From Acinetobacter sp. ANC 4862 (GTDB taxonomy: Bacteria > Pseudomonadota > Gammaproteobacteria > Pseudomonadales > Moraxellaceae): a DNA stretch of 64,000 nucleotides. The position numbers and the translations under genes were made by a program. Location of the stretch: positions 1 through 64,000 of the forward strand of contig NZ_SJXH01000006.1 in NCBI RefSeq assembly GCF_004336635.1, in the 5' to 3' direction. The notes beneath the pieces are model-generated. The model was not told the origin of the DNA. It saw only the letters and a program-made list of their open reading frames with translations, and made no database searches. Position 1 is the stretch's first letter. Every line of letters begins with the position of its first letter. Below are positions 46,610 to 56,119 of the stretch, in pieces.

Positions 46610-49069
46610 ATGAAGCATCAGTTCAAATTTAATCCTTTAGCGACTGCTATCTTGACCCTTTTATGTGGCAGCTCGATTTCAAGCTATGCTGAGTCCACAC
46701 TTCCAGCTTCGACTGTCGACAACCAAAAAATGAAGGACAGCCTTCAGGAAGCTTATCCTGGACAACAATTTTTTGAACAATATTACGTTGATAAATCATC
46801 GCCTGAAGCGCAACAACGTAAAGGACAATATTTAAGTTCTGCCTATTGTCAAGGCGCCTGGGTTACCCCGATTAGCCCAGAAACCAAAGCCGTAGAAGCA
46901 GCTAAAGCCACGTCTATCGTCACTGCCGATTATGGTCATTACGATCCTAATGGTGATTCAGTTCTTCAAGGCAACGTCTTGATTGATCAACAAGGCCGTC
47001 AAATTCGTGCCGATAAAATTACCATTGACCAGACCCAAACTTTTGCCAATGCAGAAGGTCGTGTGCAAATGGCGCAAGCCGGATTACTCGCACAAAGTGA
47101 CCAAATCAATTACAACTTAAAAACCCAGCAAGGCGATTTAAACAACAGTTTCTATATTTCAGAAGAACAGCATGCACATGGGCATGCAGAAAAAATTGCC
47201 CGCACCTCTGAAAATGTTGTGGTGATGAACAATGCAACTTACAGCACCTGCCCGCCGGATGAAACGCCAACCTGGAAAATCCAAGCCAATAAAATCACTT
47301 TAAATCAGGAAACAGGTCGCGGCGAAACTCGCGGAACCAAGCTGTATGTTAAAGATGTTCCAGTTTTAGCGGTTCCTTACTTTAACTTCCCGATTGATGA
47401 CCGCCGCACCACCGGTATTTTGACACCAAGTTTCGGCTTTACCAATGATGGTGGTATGGAACTTGCTGTTCCAGTTTATTTAAATCTGGCACCGAATTAC
47501 GATGCCACGGTTACTCCGCGATATATTGCTGATCGCGGATCAATGCTTGAAAGCGAATTCCGTTATTTAACAGAAAATTTCGGCTCAGGTATGATTTGGG
47601 GCGGTTATTTAGCTTCGGATGACCAATATGAGGGCCAAGACCGTAAGGGTTTGCAATTATTACATAATTGGCAAATTAACAATCAGTTTTCCACCAATAT
47701 TGAATATAATTATGTATCAGATAAAGATTATTTTGCCGATTTAAATAATAACCCAAGCTCAAAAACTACATTAAACTTGCGCCGTGCTTGGCAACTCAAT
47801 TACACCAATGGAATTCCTGGATTATCAGCACAGATCAAGGTTGAAGATTTCCAAACATTGGATCAGTCTGTTTCTGATGAAGACCGCCCCTATGCCCGTT
47901 TACCCCAGTTCCTGTTAAATTATAAGATGGGTAACCCACTGGGTTTACAATACGAATTCAATAACGATACTGCCTACTTTAAAAAAGACATCAGTATTCC
48001 AGATTCAACAAATATGGGTTCATTTGAGCCAAGCGGTACACGTATTTACAATGACTTTGCTGTTCGTTACAACTACCGTAATCCGTGGTCATTTGTCATT
48101 CCAGAAGTGTCGATTCGTAACATTAATACATTCTACGATCAAGACACCATTAATGCCAACCAGAACACTAATTCTTCTAATGAAAATCAATCGGTAACTG
48201 TCCCGCAATTCACTTTAGATACCGGCCTGACCTTTGAAAAAGAAGGTAAATACCTCCAAACCCTGACTCCACGTGCATTTTATGCCTATGCACCGTATAA
48301 AAACCAGGATGGCTATCCAAACTTTGACTCAGCAACGGCATCAATCAACTATGATCAATTGTTCAGCCCACGTCGCTTTTATGGTCATGACCGTTTAGAA
48401 GACAACAATTTCTTATCTTTAGGTCTAAGTTATAGCTTATTTGATGAAATTGGTCTGGAACGTTTAAAAACCAGTGTTGGACAAAGCTTTTACTTCGAAG
48501 ATCGCCGTGTAAAACTAGATAATGAACCTGATGAGTTTGATACTGAACGTCATACGGGTCCTGTTCTCAGTGTATCGAGCCAGCTTTCCCAAAATTTCAC
48601 CATTGGTGCAAACTCGGCATGGATGTCGAACGGCGACAATGCTCAACGTGACTTGCAGCTCTATTACACCGGTGATCAAGGTAATCTCTATAATCTAGGT
48701 TACTTCTACCGTAAAGACATTCCCAACCGTCAAGACCAGTATGACCAAGTCGTTGCATCCTTCATTCAGCCCGTATCTAACAACTGGCGCATTATGGGAC
48801 ATGCTCAATACGACATAGACAACAACGTCGCGCGTGAATATCTATTGGGTGTAAATTATGAAGCGTGTTGCTGGGGCATTTCGGTGTATGGACGCTCTTA
48901 TTATAATGACCTAGACGATGTAAATGCGGAAGGCGTAAATGCAAAACGCGCCATTATGGCTGAAGTCAGCCTGAAAGGTTTAGGCGGTTTCAACAAAAAG
49001 CTTTCATCATTACTAGAAAATCGTATTCTAGGTTTTAATAAAATTAATCAATCTTGGACAGAACGTTAA
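46610..49069 (+). CDS. lptD: LPS-assembly protein LptD
   Basis: 819 residues. Outer-membrane translocon that places LPS on the cell surface with LptE. A signal peptide (MKHQFKFNPLATAILTLLCG, cleaved near SSYA) is followed by an OstA-type jellyroll domain (about residues 110-240) and a long beta-barrel. Cysteines are conserved as in other LptD: one near residue 80, one in STCPPDE, and the adjacent pair in EACCWG that form the trans-domain disulfides. ATG 46610 is preferred; an ATG three codons earlier is also possible. Its stop overlaps the surA start. Confidence 0.96.
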   Translation: MKHQFKFNPLATAILTLLCGSSISSYAESTLPASTVDNQKMKDSLQEAYPGQQFFEQYYVDKSSPEAQQRKGQYLSSAYCQGAWVTPISPETKAVEAAKATSIVTADYGHYDPNGDSVLQGNVLIDQQGRQIRADKITIDQTQTFANAEGRVQMAQAGLLAQSDQINYNLKTQQGDLNNSFYISEEQHAHGHAEKIARTSENVVVMNNATYSTCPPDETPTWKIQANKITLNQETGRGETRGTKLYVKDVPVLAVPYFNFPIDDRRTTGILTPSFGFTNDGGMELAVPVYLNLAPNYDATVTPRYIADRGSMLESEFRYLTENFGSGMIWGGYLASDDQYEGQDRKGLQLLHNWQINNQFSTNIEYNYVSDKDYFADLNNNPSSKTTLNLRRAWQLNYTNGIPGLSAQIKVEDFQTLDQSVSDEDRPYARLPQFLLNYKMGNPLGLQYEFNNDTAYFKKDISIPDSTNMGSFEPSGTRIYNDFAVRYNYRNPWSFVIPEVSIRNINTFYDQDTINANQNTNSSNENQSVTVPQFTLDTGLTFEKEGKYLQTLTPRAFYAYAPYKNQDGYPNFDSATASINYDQLFSPRRFYGHDRLEDNNFLSLGLSYSLFDEIGLERLKTSVGQSFYFEDRRVKLDNEPDEFDTERHTGPVLSVSSQLSQNFTIGANSAWMSNGDNAQRDLQLYYTGDQGNLYNLGYFYRKDIPNRQDQYDQVVASFIQPVSNNWRIMGHAQYDIDNNVAREYLLGVNYEACCWGISVYGRSYYNDLDDVNAEGVNAKRAIMAEVSLKGLGGFNKKLSSLLENRILGFNKINQSWTER

Positions 49070-50373
49070 TGAAGACAATACAGTTAAAACATTTTTTTAA
49101 AGCGACTGCTCTTGCTTTAGCCCTTTCTTCATCAATGGCTACATTCGCACAACCAACAGACGAAGTGGTTGCTTTGGTAGACAACAGTGTTATTTTAAAA
49201 AGTGATTTAGATCAAAGTATTGCAGAAATAAAACATCAACTTGAAGCTCAAAAAAAAACCATTCCCCCAGCGCAATATTTGCAACAACAAGCACTTGACC
49301 AGCTAATTATTCGCCAAGCACAGCTTGAGCAAGTCAAACGCTATAACATTAAACCAAATGAAAAAGAGCTTAATGAAGCTGTGCTTAAAGTTGCTGCGCA
49401 GTCTGGCAGCAAAAGCTTAGAAGCGTTTCAGCAAAAACTGGATGGGATTGCGCCCGGAACTTATGAATCGTTGCGTAACCGTATTGCAGAAGATTTAGCG
49501 ATCAATCGTCTACGTCAACAAGTGGTGATGTCACGTATTAAAATTAGTGATCAAGATGTGGGAAATTTTCTAAAAACCCCGCAAGGTCAAGCAGCATTAG
49601 GCCAGCAAGTTCATGTCCTGCATGTTCGTATTTCGGGTGATAAAAATATTGAAAAAGTTGCAGAACAAGTAAAGGCTGCGCTAAAAGACAGTAATGATAT
49701 TAGTGCAATTGATAAAAAATTCACCGCCAATGGTGTAAAAGTAGAAAGTGCAGATACGGGCTTTCGTAATCTATCTAACCTTCCAGGCGAACTTGCAGCA
49801 CGTGTAAGCCCTCTACAAGCAGGACAAACAACTGACCTCATACCTGCACAAGATGGAATACATGTTTTAAAACTATTAGACCGTAAAGGTGCAGAGCAAA
49901 AAGCCATTGTTTCTCAATATAAAACACGCCATATCTTGATTCAACCTTCTGAAGTGGTGAGTCCTGAAAATGCAAAACAGCAAATTGACAGTATTTATAA
50001 TCGCTTAAAAGCTGGTGAGGATTTTGCAGTACTGGCTGCAACTTTCTCTAATGATCCAGGTTCTGCTCGCGATGGCGGTAGCTTGGGCTGGGTTAGCCCG
50101 GGTGTTATGGTTCCTGAGTTTGAAAAACAGATGAAAAGCACACCTGTAGGTCAAACCAGTGCCCCCTTCCAGACACAATTTGGTTGGCACATTCTTCAAG
50201 TAATGGATACTCGCCAACAAGACATGACGCGTGAATATCAAGAACGCATGGCGCGTCAAATTCTAGGTGAACGCCAATTTGATGCGGAGTTAGATAGCTG
50301 GTTACGTGAAATTCGTAGCAATGCTTTTGTGGAGATTAAGGATCCGAGTCTGGATCGTAAAAAAAATAAATAA
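49069..50373 (+). CDS. surA: Periplasmic chaperone / peptidyl-prolyl isomerase SurA
   Basis: 434 residues. Signal peptide (KTIQLKHFFKATALALALSS, ending near TFAQ), then the SurA N-terminal chaperone domain (EVVALVDNSVILKSDLDQSI). Two parvulin-type domains follow; the second is the better match, with TRHILIQPSE, ATFSNDPGSARDGGSLGWVS and FGWHILQV. SurA escorts outer-membrane proteins, including LptD, to the BAM complex, which explains the pairing with lptD: the start overlaps the lptD stop by one base (TAATG). Confidence 0.95.
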   Translation: MKTIQLKHFFKATALALALSSSMATFAQPTDEVVALVDNSVILKSDLDQSIAEIKHQLEAQKKTIPPAQYLQQQALDQLIIRQAQLEQVKRYNIKPNEKELNEAVLKVAAQSGSKSLEAFQQKLDGIAPGTYESLRNRIAEDLAINRLRQQVVMSRIKISDQDVGNFLKTPQGQAALGQQVHVLHVRISGDKNIEKVAEQVKAALKDSNDISAIDKKFTANGVKVESADTGFRNLSNLPGELAARVSPLQAGQTTDLIPAQDGIHVLKLLDRKGAEQKAIVSQYKTRHILIQPSEVVSPENAKQQIDSIYNRLKAGEDFAVLAATFSNDPGSARDGGSLGWVSPGVMVPEFEKQMKSTPVGQTSAPFQTQFGWHILQVMDTRQQDMTREYQERMARQILGERQFDAELDSWLREIRSNAFVEIKDPSLDRKKNK

Positions 50374-50393
50374 ACTTGGTTTATTTAATTCTT

Positions 50394-50429
50394 AAAAAAC
50401 CGGTTGTGATGAGCAACTGGTTTTTTTAT
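50394..50429 (+). terminator. Rho-independent terminator of surA
   Basis: AAACCGGTTG and CAACTGGTTT (one G-T pair) form a stem with a six-base loop, followed by seven T residues, about 20 bases after the stop. Confidence 0.85.
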
Positions 50430-50501
50430 TTCATCAAAATATAGCACAGCTCTACATAAGAATTTCGCAGCCTCATTCATTTTAAAACTATAAATTTTGA
50501 A

Positions 50502-50535
50502 ATAAAAAAACCTCTCACAAGGAGAGGTTTTTAAG
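50502..50535 (-). terminator. Rho-independent terminator of hfq
   Basis: AAAACCTCTC and GAGAGGTTTT pair around a five-base loop, with T-runs on both flanks, eleven bases beyond the hfq stop. Confidence 0.88.
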
Positions 50536-50544
50536 CATCAACAA

Positions 50545-51051
50545 TTAACGATTATTTTCGTCGTCTTGAGAATCTTCAAATTTTGTTTCGCCTTCAAAAC
50601 CAGGGGTTGATTGACCACCGAAGCCGCCTTGACCACCGAAGCCACCTTGTTGACCACCGAAGCCACCTTGACCACCGAAGCCACCAGTTTGACCGCCGAA
50701 GCCACCTTGACCGCCGAAGCCACCTTGACCGCCGAAGCCGCCTTGACCACCGAAGCCGCCAGTTTGACCGCCGAATCCGCCTTGACCGCCTTGAGCACCA
50801 AAGCCACCAGGAGCGCCTTGAGCACCAGCAGGAGCACCAGCAGGACGTGGGTTACGTGCAGGAACTACTGTAGAAATCGCATGTTTGTAAACCATTTGGC
50901 TTACAGTATTTTTTAATAAAACGACATATTGGTCAAAAGATTCAATATGACCTTGTAATTTAATACCGTTAACAAGGAAGATAGAAACAGGGATGCGTTC
51001 CTTACGGAGAGAATTCAAGAACGGATCTTGTAAAGTTTGACCTTTAGACAT
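50545..51051 (-). CDS. hfq: RNA chaperone Hfq with long Gly-rich C-terminal extension
   Basis: 168 residues. Residues 1-66 are a full Sm core ([20 protein letters not shown], then [10 protein letters not shown]), so hexamer formation and RNA binding should be normal. Residues about 78-148 are repeats of GGFGGQ and close variants, and the last 17 residues are acidic ([14 protein letters not shown]). E. coli Hfq has 102 residues. A long glycine-rich tail is known for Acinetobacter Hfq, where the tail is thought to be flexible; the acidic tip may mimic RNA as in E. coli. Last gene of the tsaE-mutL-miaA-hfq series. Confidence 0.96.
   Translation of the reverse strand: MSKGQTLQDPFLNSLRKERIPVSIFLVNGIKLQGHIESFDQYVVLLKNTVSQMVYKHAISTVVPARNPRPAGAPAGAQGAPGGFGAQGGQGGFGGQTGGFGGQGGFGGQGGFGGQGGFGGQTGGFGGQGGFGGQQGGFGGQGGFGGQSTPGFEGETKFEDSQDDENNR
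50601..50820 (-). repeat. Short tandem repeats encoding GGFGGQ units in hfq
   Basis: Units of about 18 bases, each encoding a version of GGFGGQ, recur roughly nine times with small differences in the third codon positions. A TGG insert (threonine) splits the array twice. Such repeats can change number by slippage, so the tail length may vary between strains. Confidence 0.8.
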
Positions 51052-51142
51052 GTTATAACTCCAAAAAATTTAAAAATCAGCGCAAAAAACTATCTTTATT
51101 ATTCAAATAAAAATTATAAAAAGATAGTTACTAAATTTTGCT

Positions 51143-52087
51143 TTATCCGTAACAGTTTCGCAAGTCTTCTTGAGCCTGCGTTATCGTCAAATATGTTTTA
51201 AAATTATGCGATTCTTGCAAAGATCTTAACCAGGTATATTGACGTTTTGCCAGTTGTCGTGTTGCAAACAAAGACTTATCCTCCATTTCTTGCCGTTTTT
51301 CGTTACTTTGATCACTTTTTTGCAAGAATTCTAAAGTTTGACGATAACCGACAGAGCGCATTGAGGGTAAATTATCATTTAAATCGTATTTTTCAATCAG
51401 ACCTTTCACTTCATGTAAAAATCCGATATCCCACATAGTTTTAAGCCGCTGTTCAATACGTTTATGTAATTCTACACGATCGGGCAATAAAGCATGATTA
51501 TGAAAAGTGTAACGATAGGGTACATTTTTAGGTTGTTCAGCTTGTAGTTTTGTAATCGGCTGCCCTGTAAGCTTAAATACTTCCAATGCACGGATGATTC
51601 GTTGCTTATCACTGATCTTGAATTTCTGCCCCGCTAAAGCATCAACACGACACAATTCTGCATACACCGCCTCCCAGCCTTGCTGCTCGGCTTGCGCTTC
51701 GATTTCAGCCCGAATAGCATGATCTGCACCGGGTAAATTACTGGATAAGCCTTCCAGCAAAGCCTTGAAATAAAGCATGGTTCCCCCCACCAAAATCGGT
51801 GTTTTACCGCGTGCATGAATATCATCAATCAATACACAGGCATCTTCGACAAAATTGGCTGCCGAATACACTTCTAGGGGAGTAATAATATCAATCAAAT
51901 GATGCGGATAGCGCGCCTGCTCTTCTTTTGTCGGTTTGGCTGTACCAATATCCATATCCTTATAAACCAGCGCAGAATCGACAGAGATCAGCTCAAAACG
52001 GCCTTGCTCATAAAGTTCACATGCCAAAGCGGTTTTACCACTTGCAGTTGGTCCCATTAAATTGATGACCGGCAGTTGATTTGACAT
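51143..52087 (-). CDS. miaA: tRNA dimethylallyltransferase
   Basis: 314 residues. Adds the isopentenyl group to A37 of tRNAs that read codons starting with U. P-loop [14 protein letters not shown], then the [16 protein letters not shown] substrate segment, [15 protein letters not shown], and the C-terminal [12 protein letters not shown]. The start is ATG 52087 with GGAGAG upstream; the mutL stop lies inside this ribosome site. Same order as in enteric bacteria, where hfq follows miaA. Confidence 0.96.
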   Translation of the reverse strand: MSNQLPVINLMGPTASGKTALACELYEQGRFELISVDSALVYKDMDIGTAKPTKEEQARYPHHLIDIITPLEVYSAANFVEDACVLIDDIHARGKTPILVGGTMLYFKALLEGLSSNLPGADHAIRAEIEAQAEQQGWEAVYAELCRVDALAGQKFKISDKQRIIRALEVFKLTGQPITKLQAEQPKNVPYRYTFHNHALLPDRVELHKRIEQRLKTMWDIGFLHEVKGLIEKYDLNDNLPSMRSVGYRQTLEFLQKSDQSNEKRQEMEDKSLFATRQLAKRQYTWLRSLQESHNFKTYLTITQAQEDLRNCYG

Positions 52088-52093
52088 GTACAA

Positions 52094-54052
52094 CTACTCT
52101 CCTCGAGCAAAAAGTTTATCTAATTGTGAAAGTGGAAATGCACGCCAGGTTGGACGTCCATGATTACACTGACTGGCAAATTCAGTTTGTTCCATTTGAC
52201 GGAGCAACGCATTCATTTCAGAAAGACTGAGAATACGATGCGCACGAACTGCGCCATGACACGCCATTCCCGCCAAAATTTGGTCACGCTTTTGCAGCAA
52301 CCCTTGCGCTTCATCACCTGGGTCTAAATCATTCAGTAATTCTGGCACCAAAGCTTCAAAATCGGCCTTATGTAAAATGGCAGGCACGCCACGTACAATT
52401 ACTTGTTCATCCCCATATTGGTCAATTTCAAGACCTAAACGCGCCAGCTGATCTTTCAGCTCGTCTACCCGCATGGCTTGCATACGACTAATACTGATGA
52501 CTTTAGGAATAAGCAGCTGTTGTGATGTCCAGAATTCAGGTTTATCCCACGCAGCTTTCATCTGTTGCAATACAATCCGCTCATGCGCCGCATGCATATC
52601 GACAATAATCAGACCTTCAGTGTTCTGAGCCAGAATATAAATGCCATGCAATTGTGCAATTGCAATACCGAGTGGATGTTCATCAACATGAACGGCTGCA
52701 CTTTGTTCAAATTGATTCAACGCTGCATCTGCCATCGGTGAGGTTGATTCACGTAATGGCGCTAAATAGCTTTGTAACGCATTATTCAACTGCTGTGAAC
52801 CCGTATAACGACTTTGTGAAGGCTGTGACGAATATTGAACGGTTTGTGGACTACTAGCATTAAAATCAGTTAATAATTCAGGAGATGACTCAACTGACAT
52901 TACCGGCTGCGCAGTTTCAACAGCACGATGGAGTTGAAACTGCTCCTGATAACGCGGATGTTGCATTTGAGGTTGATGAACAGTTTCCTCTTGCGTTTTC
53001 ATGACCTGAGCCAAGTCAGCACTTGCCGTTTGGAACTGAGATAAGGTTTCTTTGGCAAAATGACGCACAAATTCATGTACTTCACGTTGATTTAAAAAAC
53101 GAATTTCATGTTTGGTTGGGTGCACGTTGACATCAATATTTTCAGGATCAACTTCTAAAAACAGTAAATACGCCGCATGTTGATGACCATGCAAAATCCC
53201 ATCGTAAGCCATACGCAAGGCATGTGAAATGGTTTTATCTTTCACAATCCGCCCATTCACGTAGACATACTGCAAATCCGCTTGTGAACGCGCATCGGAT
53301 GGATGTCCGAGCCAGCCAGATAAACGCATGCTGATACTATCAGCATCGATCCAATAAGCATTTTCAGTAAATTGGCGCCCCAATAATTGTTGAACACGTT
53401 GGAAACGGAGCTCGCCACTATCAGCCACTGGCAGATTCAAACGAATATTATTGTTATGTTCTAAAACAAAACGGATATCAAAATGGGTGAGTGCCAGACG
53501 ACGGACAATTTCTTCAATATGACCAAATTCAGTGCCCTGCTTTTTTAAGAACTTGCGACGAGCCGGCACATTAAAAAACAGATCCTGTATCCGGATATGG
53601 GTGCCTTTTTGAGTCGCGACCGCTTGAATTTCCTGATGATCAAAAGCGGTTCCGTTTACTTCAACCTGATAACCTATTCCTTCATCATTTTGACTACTGA
53701 TCAGGGTTAAACGTGAAACCGCAGCAATAGAGGCCAAGGCTTCACCACGAAACCCCAAACTGACAATGGCCTGTAAATCATCCGCAGTTTGAATTTTACT
53801 GGTGGCATGACGCATCACTGCCAAAGCCAAATCATCCGGATGAACACCATGACCATTGTCTATGATTTCAATTAAGGTGCTGCCACCCTGTTCAACGCGA
53901 ATAATAAGTTCAGTCGCACCTGCATCAATTGAATTTTCTAATAATTCTTTCACCACCGATGCTGGACGCTCAATCACCTCACCGGCAGCAATTTGGTTCG
54001 CCAGTGCAGGATTAAGGGTATGAATACGACGTAGACTTAAATCATCACGCAT
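52094..54052 (-). CDS. mutL: DNA mismatch repair protein MutL
   Basis: 652 residues. N-terminal GHKL ATPase: IAAGEVIERPASVVKELLEN, then DNGHGV and SLGFRGEAL. After a Gln/Ser-rich linker, the dimer domain contains DMHAAHERIVLQQ, CHGAVRAHR and CNHGRPTW. Compared with the endonuclease motif DQHA-x2-E-x4-E of MutL from organisms without Dam methylation, the second Glu appears as Gln. It overlaps tsaE by eight bases, indicating coupled expression. Confidence 0.95.
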   Translation of the reverse strand: MRDDLSLRRIHTLNPALANQIAAGEVIERPASVVKELLENSIDAGATELIIRVEQGGSTLIEIIDNGHGVHPDDLALAVMRHATSKIQTADDLQAIVSLGFRGEALASIAAVSRLTLISSQNDEGIGYQVEVNGTAFDHQEIQAVATQKGTHIRIQDLFFNVPARRKFLKKQGTEFGHIEEIVRRLALTHFDIRFVLEHNNNIRLNLPVADSGELRFQRVQQLLGRQFTENAYWIDADSISMRLSGWLGHPSDARSQADLQYVYVNGRIVKDKTISHALRMAYDGILHGHQHAAYLLFLEVDPENIDVNVHPTKHEIRFLNQREVHEFVRHFAKETLSQFQTASADLAQVMKTQEETVHQPQMQHPRYQEQFQLHRAVETAQPVMSVESSPELLTDFNASSPQTVQYSSQPSQSRYTGSQQLNNALQSYLAPLRESTSPMADAALNQFEQSAAVHVDEHPLGIAIAQLHGIYILAQNTEGLIIVDMHAAHERIVLQQMKAAWDKPEFWTSQQLLIPKVISISRMQAMRVDELKDQLARLGLEIDQYGDEQVIVRGVPAILHKADFEALVPELLNDLDPGDEAQGLLQKRDQILAGMACHGAVRAHRILSLSEMNALLRQMEQTEFASQCNHGRPTWRAFPLSQLDKLFARGE

Positions 54053-54521
54053 TGTTCAATTGACTCTCTAATGCTTGTTTTAATGCTGCCGATGAGAAAC
54101 TTAAACTCGCAGTACGCGTCAGTTCATCTTCGGACTTTTCAATATTAATAATCAGGTCAGCTTGTGGAATTTCATCGCCACCTTTTGAAGGCCATTCAAA
54201 TAAAAATAGCGCATTCGGTGTTTCTAAATAATCGCGAATACCCATCAACTCGAGTTCATAAGGATCATTTAAACGGTATAAATCGAAATGAAAGATGTCT
54301 TTACCATTGATATTATAGGGTTCAACCAAAGTGTAAGTAGGGCTTTTTACCGCACCTTTGTGCCCTAAACTTTGCAAAAAATAGCGTGTCAGTGTGGTTT
54401 TTCCCGCACCTAAATCACCAATTAAATAAACCACGCCCGTGCTAAAATGCTGCGCCAAAACCTGTGCTAAATTTTGGGTATCGTCTTCATTGTTCAAGGC
54501 TAAATTAAATGAATACTGCAT
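54045..54521 (-). CDS. tsaE: tRNA threonylcarbamoyladenosine biosynthesis ATPase TsaE
   Basis: 158 residues. P-loop YLIGDLGAGKTTLTRYFLQ and the segment VKSPTYTLVEPY are diagnostic. FHFDLYRLNDPYELELMGI follows with the conserved Asp. It works with TsaB and TsaD to make t6A37. It is first in tsaE-mutL-miaA-hfq, the enteric order without amiB. The ATG at 54521 is preferred over a GTG three codons upstream; the ribosome site is weak in both cases. Confidence 0.95.
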   Translation of the reverse strand: MQYSFNLALNNEDDTQNLAQVLAQHFSTGVVYLIGDLGAGKTTLTRYFLQSLGHKGAVKSPTYTLVEPYNINGKDIFHFDLYRLNDPYELELMGIRDYLETPNALFLFEWPSKGGDEIPQADLIINIEKSEDELTRTASLSFSSAALKQALESQLNNA

Positions 54522-54672
54522 ATGACTCACGACATGATTCCAAAGACTAATTATGATAGCATCGCACCGCTTTATTGCCCATGCTCACACTTCCAAATGT
54601 GTAACTTTTCTTACATTTCATTGTAAATATCATTAATTTCTATGAACGACAGATTGATCCACGACAAACCAC

Positions 54673-55578
54673 ATGACCAGCTCTGAATTTATTCCGCCAA
54701 TGATTAATGGCGTAAGCGCAAGTAAAGTATTCCTTCCTAAAATAAAACCTGCACCAACAACTGTCTATCAGTATCTGTGTCAGCAGTTTCCGCATATTGC
54801 AGCCGATGAATGGCAGCAACGCTTTGCGGAGGGTTTAATTTATGATGCCTTGGGAAATATCTTAAGTTTTGATTCTAATTATATTGAAAATAGCCATGTC
54901 TTTTACTACCGTTTTCTAGCACATGAAATTCACGTTCCCTTTGAACATGAAATTTTATTTGAAAATGAATACTTGTTAGTCATCGATAAACCACACTTTT
55001 TAACCATCAGCCCAACCGGTCAGTACGTACAAGAAACACTACTGGTACGACTAAAAAAACAGACAGGAAATGAGTTTTTAACCCCGATTCATCGGCTCGA
55101 TCGTGAAACAGCAGGTGTGGTTTTATTCTCGAAACAGGTGTCTAGTCGAGCGATCTATCAAGAAATGTTTGCACAACGCCAGGTTAAAAAAATCTATCAT
55201 GCCATTGCACCTTTTCACGCAGATTTAACATTCCCCTGTTATACACGCTATCGAATGGAAAAAGGTGAACCCTTTTATACGATGCAAGTGATTGAAGGAA
55301 AAATAAATAGTGAAACGGAAATTCATTTAATTGAACATGACTCTGCCTGGGCAAAATATGAACTTAAACCGATCACCGGTAAGCAACATCAGTTGCGTGT
55401 TCACTTGAACAGTTTAGGCATTGCCATCAAAAACGATCCTTTTTATCCAGAAGTACAGCATAAAAGGGAAGATGATTTTTCAGCACCCCTGCAACTTTTA
55501 GCAAAGCATATTCGTTTCAATGATCCAGTCACTTTTCAAGAGATGGAATTTTCATCCAGGTTTGAATTGACATTGTAA
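54673..55578 (+). CDS. RluA-family pseudouridine synthase
   Basis: 301 residues. The catalytic block TPIHRLDRETAGVVLFSK contains the essential Asp. KIYHAIAP and TGKQHQLRVHLNSLGIAI are the other family motifs. There is an N-terminal S4-like stretch (TVYQYLCQQFPHI). The sequence resembles the branch with tRNA position 32 / 23S position 746 enzymes, but which uridine is modified cannot be decided. It is alone on the plus strand after the divergent tsaE. Confidence 0.88.
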   Translation: MTSSEFIPPMINGVSASKVFLPKIKPAPTTVYQYLCQQFPHIAADEWQQRFAEGLIYDALGNILSFDSNYIENSHVFYYRFLAHEIHVPFEHEILFENEYLLVIDKPHFLTISPTGQYVQETLLVRLKKQTGNEFLTPIHRLDRETAGVVLFSKQVSSRAIYQEMFAQRQVKKIYHAIAPFHADLTFPCYTRYRMEKGEPFYTMQVIEGKINSETEIHLIEHDSAWAKYELKPITGKQHQLRVHLNSLGIAIKNDPFYPEVQHKREDDFSAPLQLLAKHIRFNDPVTFQEMEFSSRFELTL

Positions 55579-55693
55579 TATGCTTGTCATTACAATTTAT
55601 TTTCGTAAATATAGTGTATGAATATTGAAATTACATTAGATTTGATTAAAATAAATGCTGAAAAGTTAAGTAATTAGATGTATTCAAAAAATC

Positions 55694-56029
55694 ATGAGAA
55701 AAACAGAAGTTTATCAAATAAGACTTGACTCCCAAGAAAAAAAACATGCTTTTGCGGTGTTTAAACAATTGGGGATTACGCCAGCACAAGCGGTTCGACT
55801 TTTTTTCAAACAAGTCGTTCTAACCAAATCAATCCCATTTTCAATTGAAAATCAAAGTATTAACCTTGAACAACTGTATAAAATCCGTAAATTAAAGCAA
55901 CAGCAAAGCACTTTAAATGGCGATGCAGAACAAGTGGTTGATGCTGACGAAGAATTTATTTTAGATGATGATCATTTAGATTTGTTTGAAGAGCTGAATG
56001 CTATTCTGGGCGAAAGTGACAAAACTTAA
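55694..56029 (+). CDS. RelB/DinJ-type antitoxin-like protein
   Basis: 111 residues. The first 50 match the ribbon-helix-helix of RelB/DinJ antitoxins: VYQIRLDSQEKKHAFAVFKQ, then LGITPAQAVRLFFKQVVL. The last 50 are acidic (VVDADEEFILDDDHLDLFEE) rather than a normal toxin-binding tail. No RelE, YafQ or HicA-type toxin follows; the next gene, 90 bases on, encodes a GNAT acetyltransferase. Hence it is either an orphan regulator or part of a non-standard pair. Ribosome site is weak. Confidence 0.75.
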   Translation: MRKTEVYQIRLDSQEKKHAFAVFKQLGITPAQAVRLFFKQVVLTKSIPFSIENQSINLEQLYKIRKLKQQQSTLNGDAEQVVDADEEFILDDDHLDLFEELNAILGESDKT

Positions 56030-56119
56030 CAGTGTTGCATTTACAAACAAATTTTAAAAAACTGAATATAAAAAATTAGTTATGCTTCATGCGAAGATAA
56101 AAAAAGCATGGAGTATAGA

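Noticed and set aside
50601-50820. Regular repeats that could suggest a CRISPR array
   Set aside because: Units are contiguous, lack unique spacers and encode the glycine-rich part of Hfq.
50583-50916. Two long plus-strand frames opposite hfq
   Set aside because: They are by-products of the 18-base repeats in the hfq tail, with simple His/Arg/Ser or Thr/Glu/Ala runs and no ribosome site.
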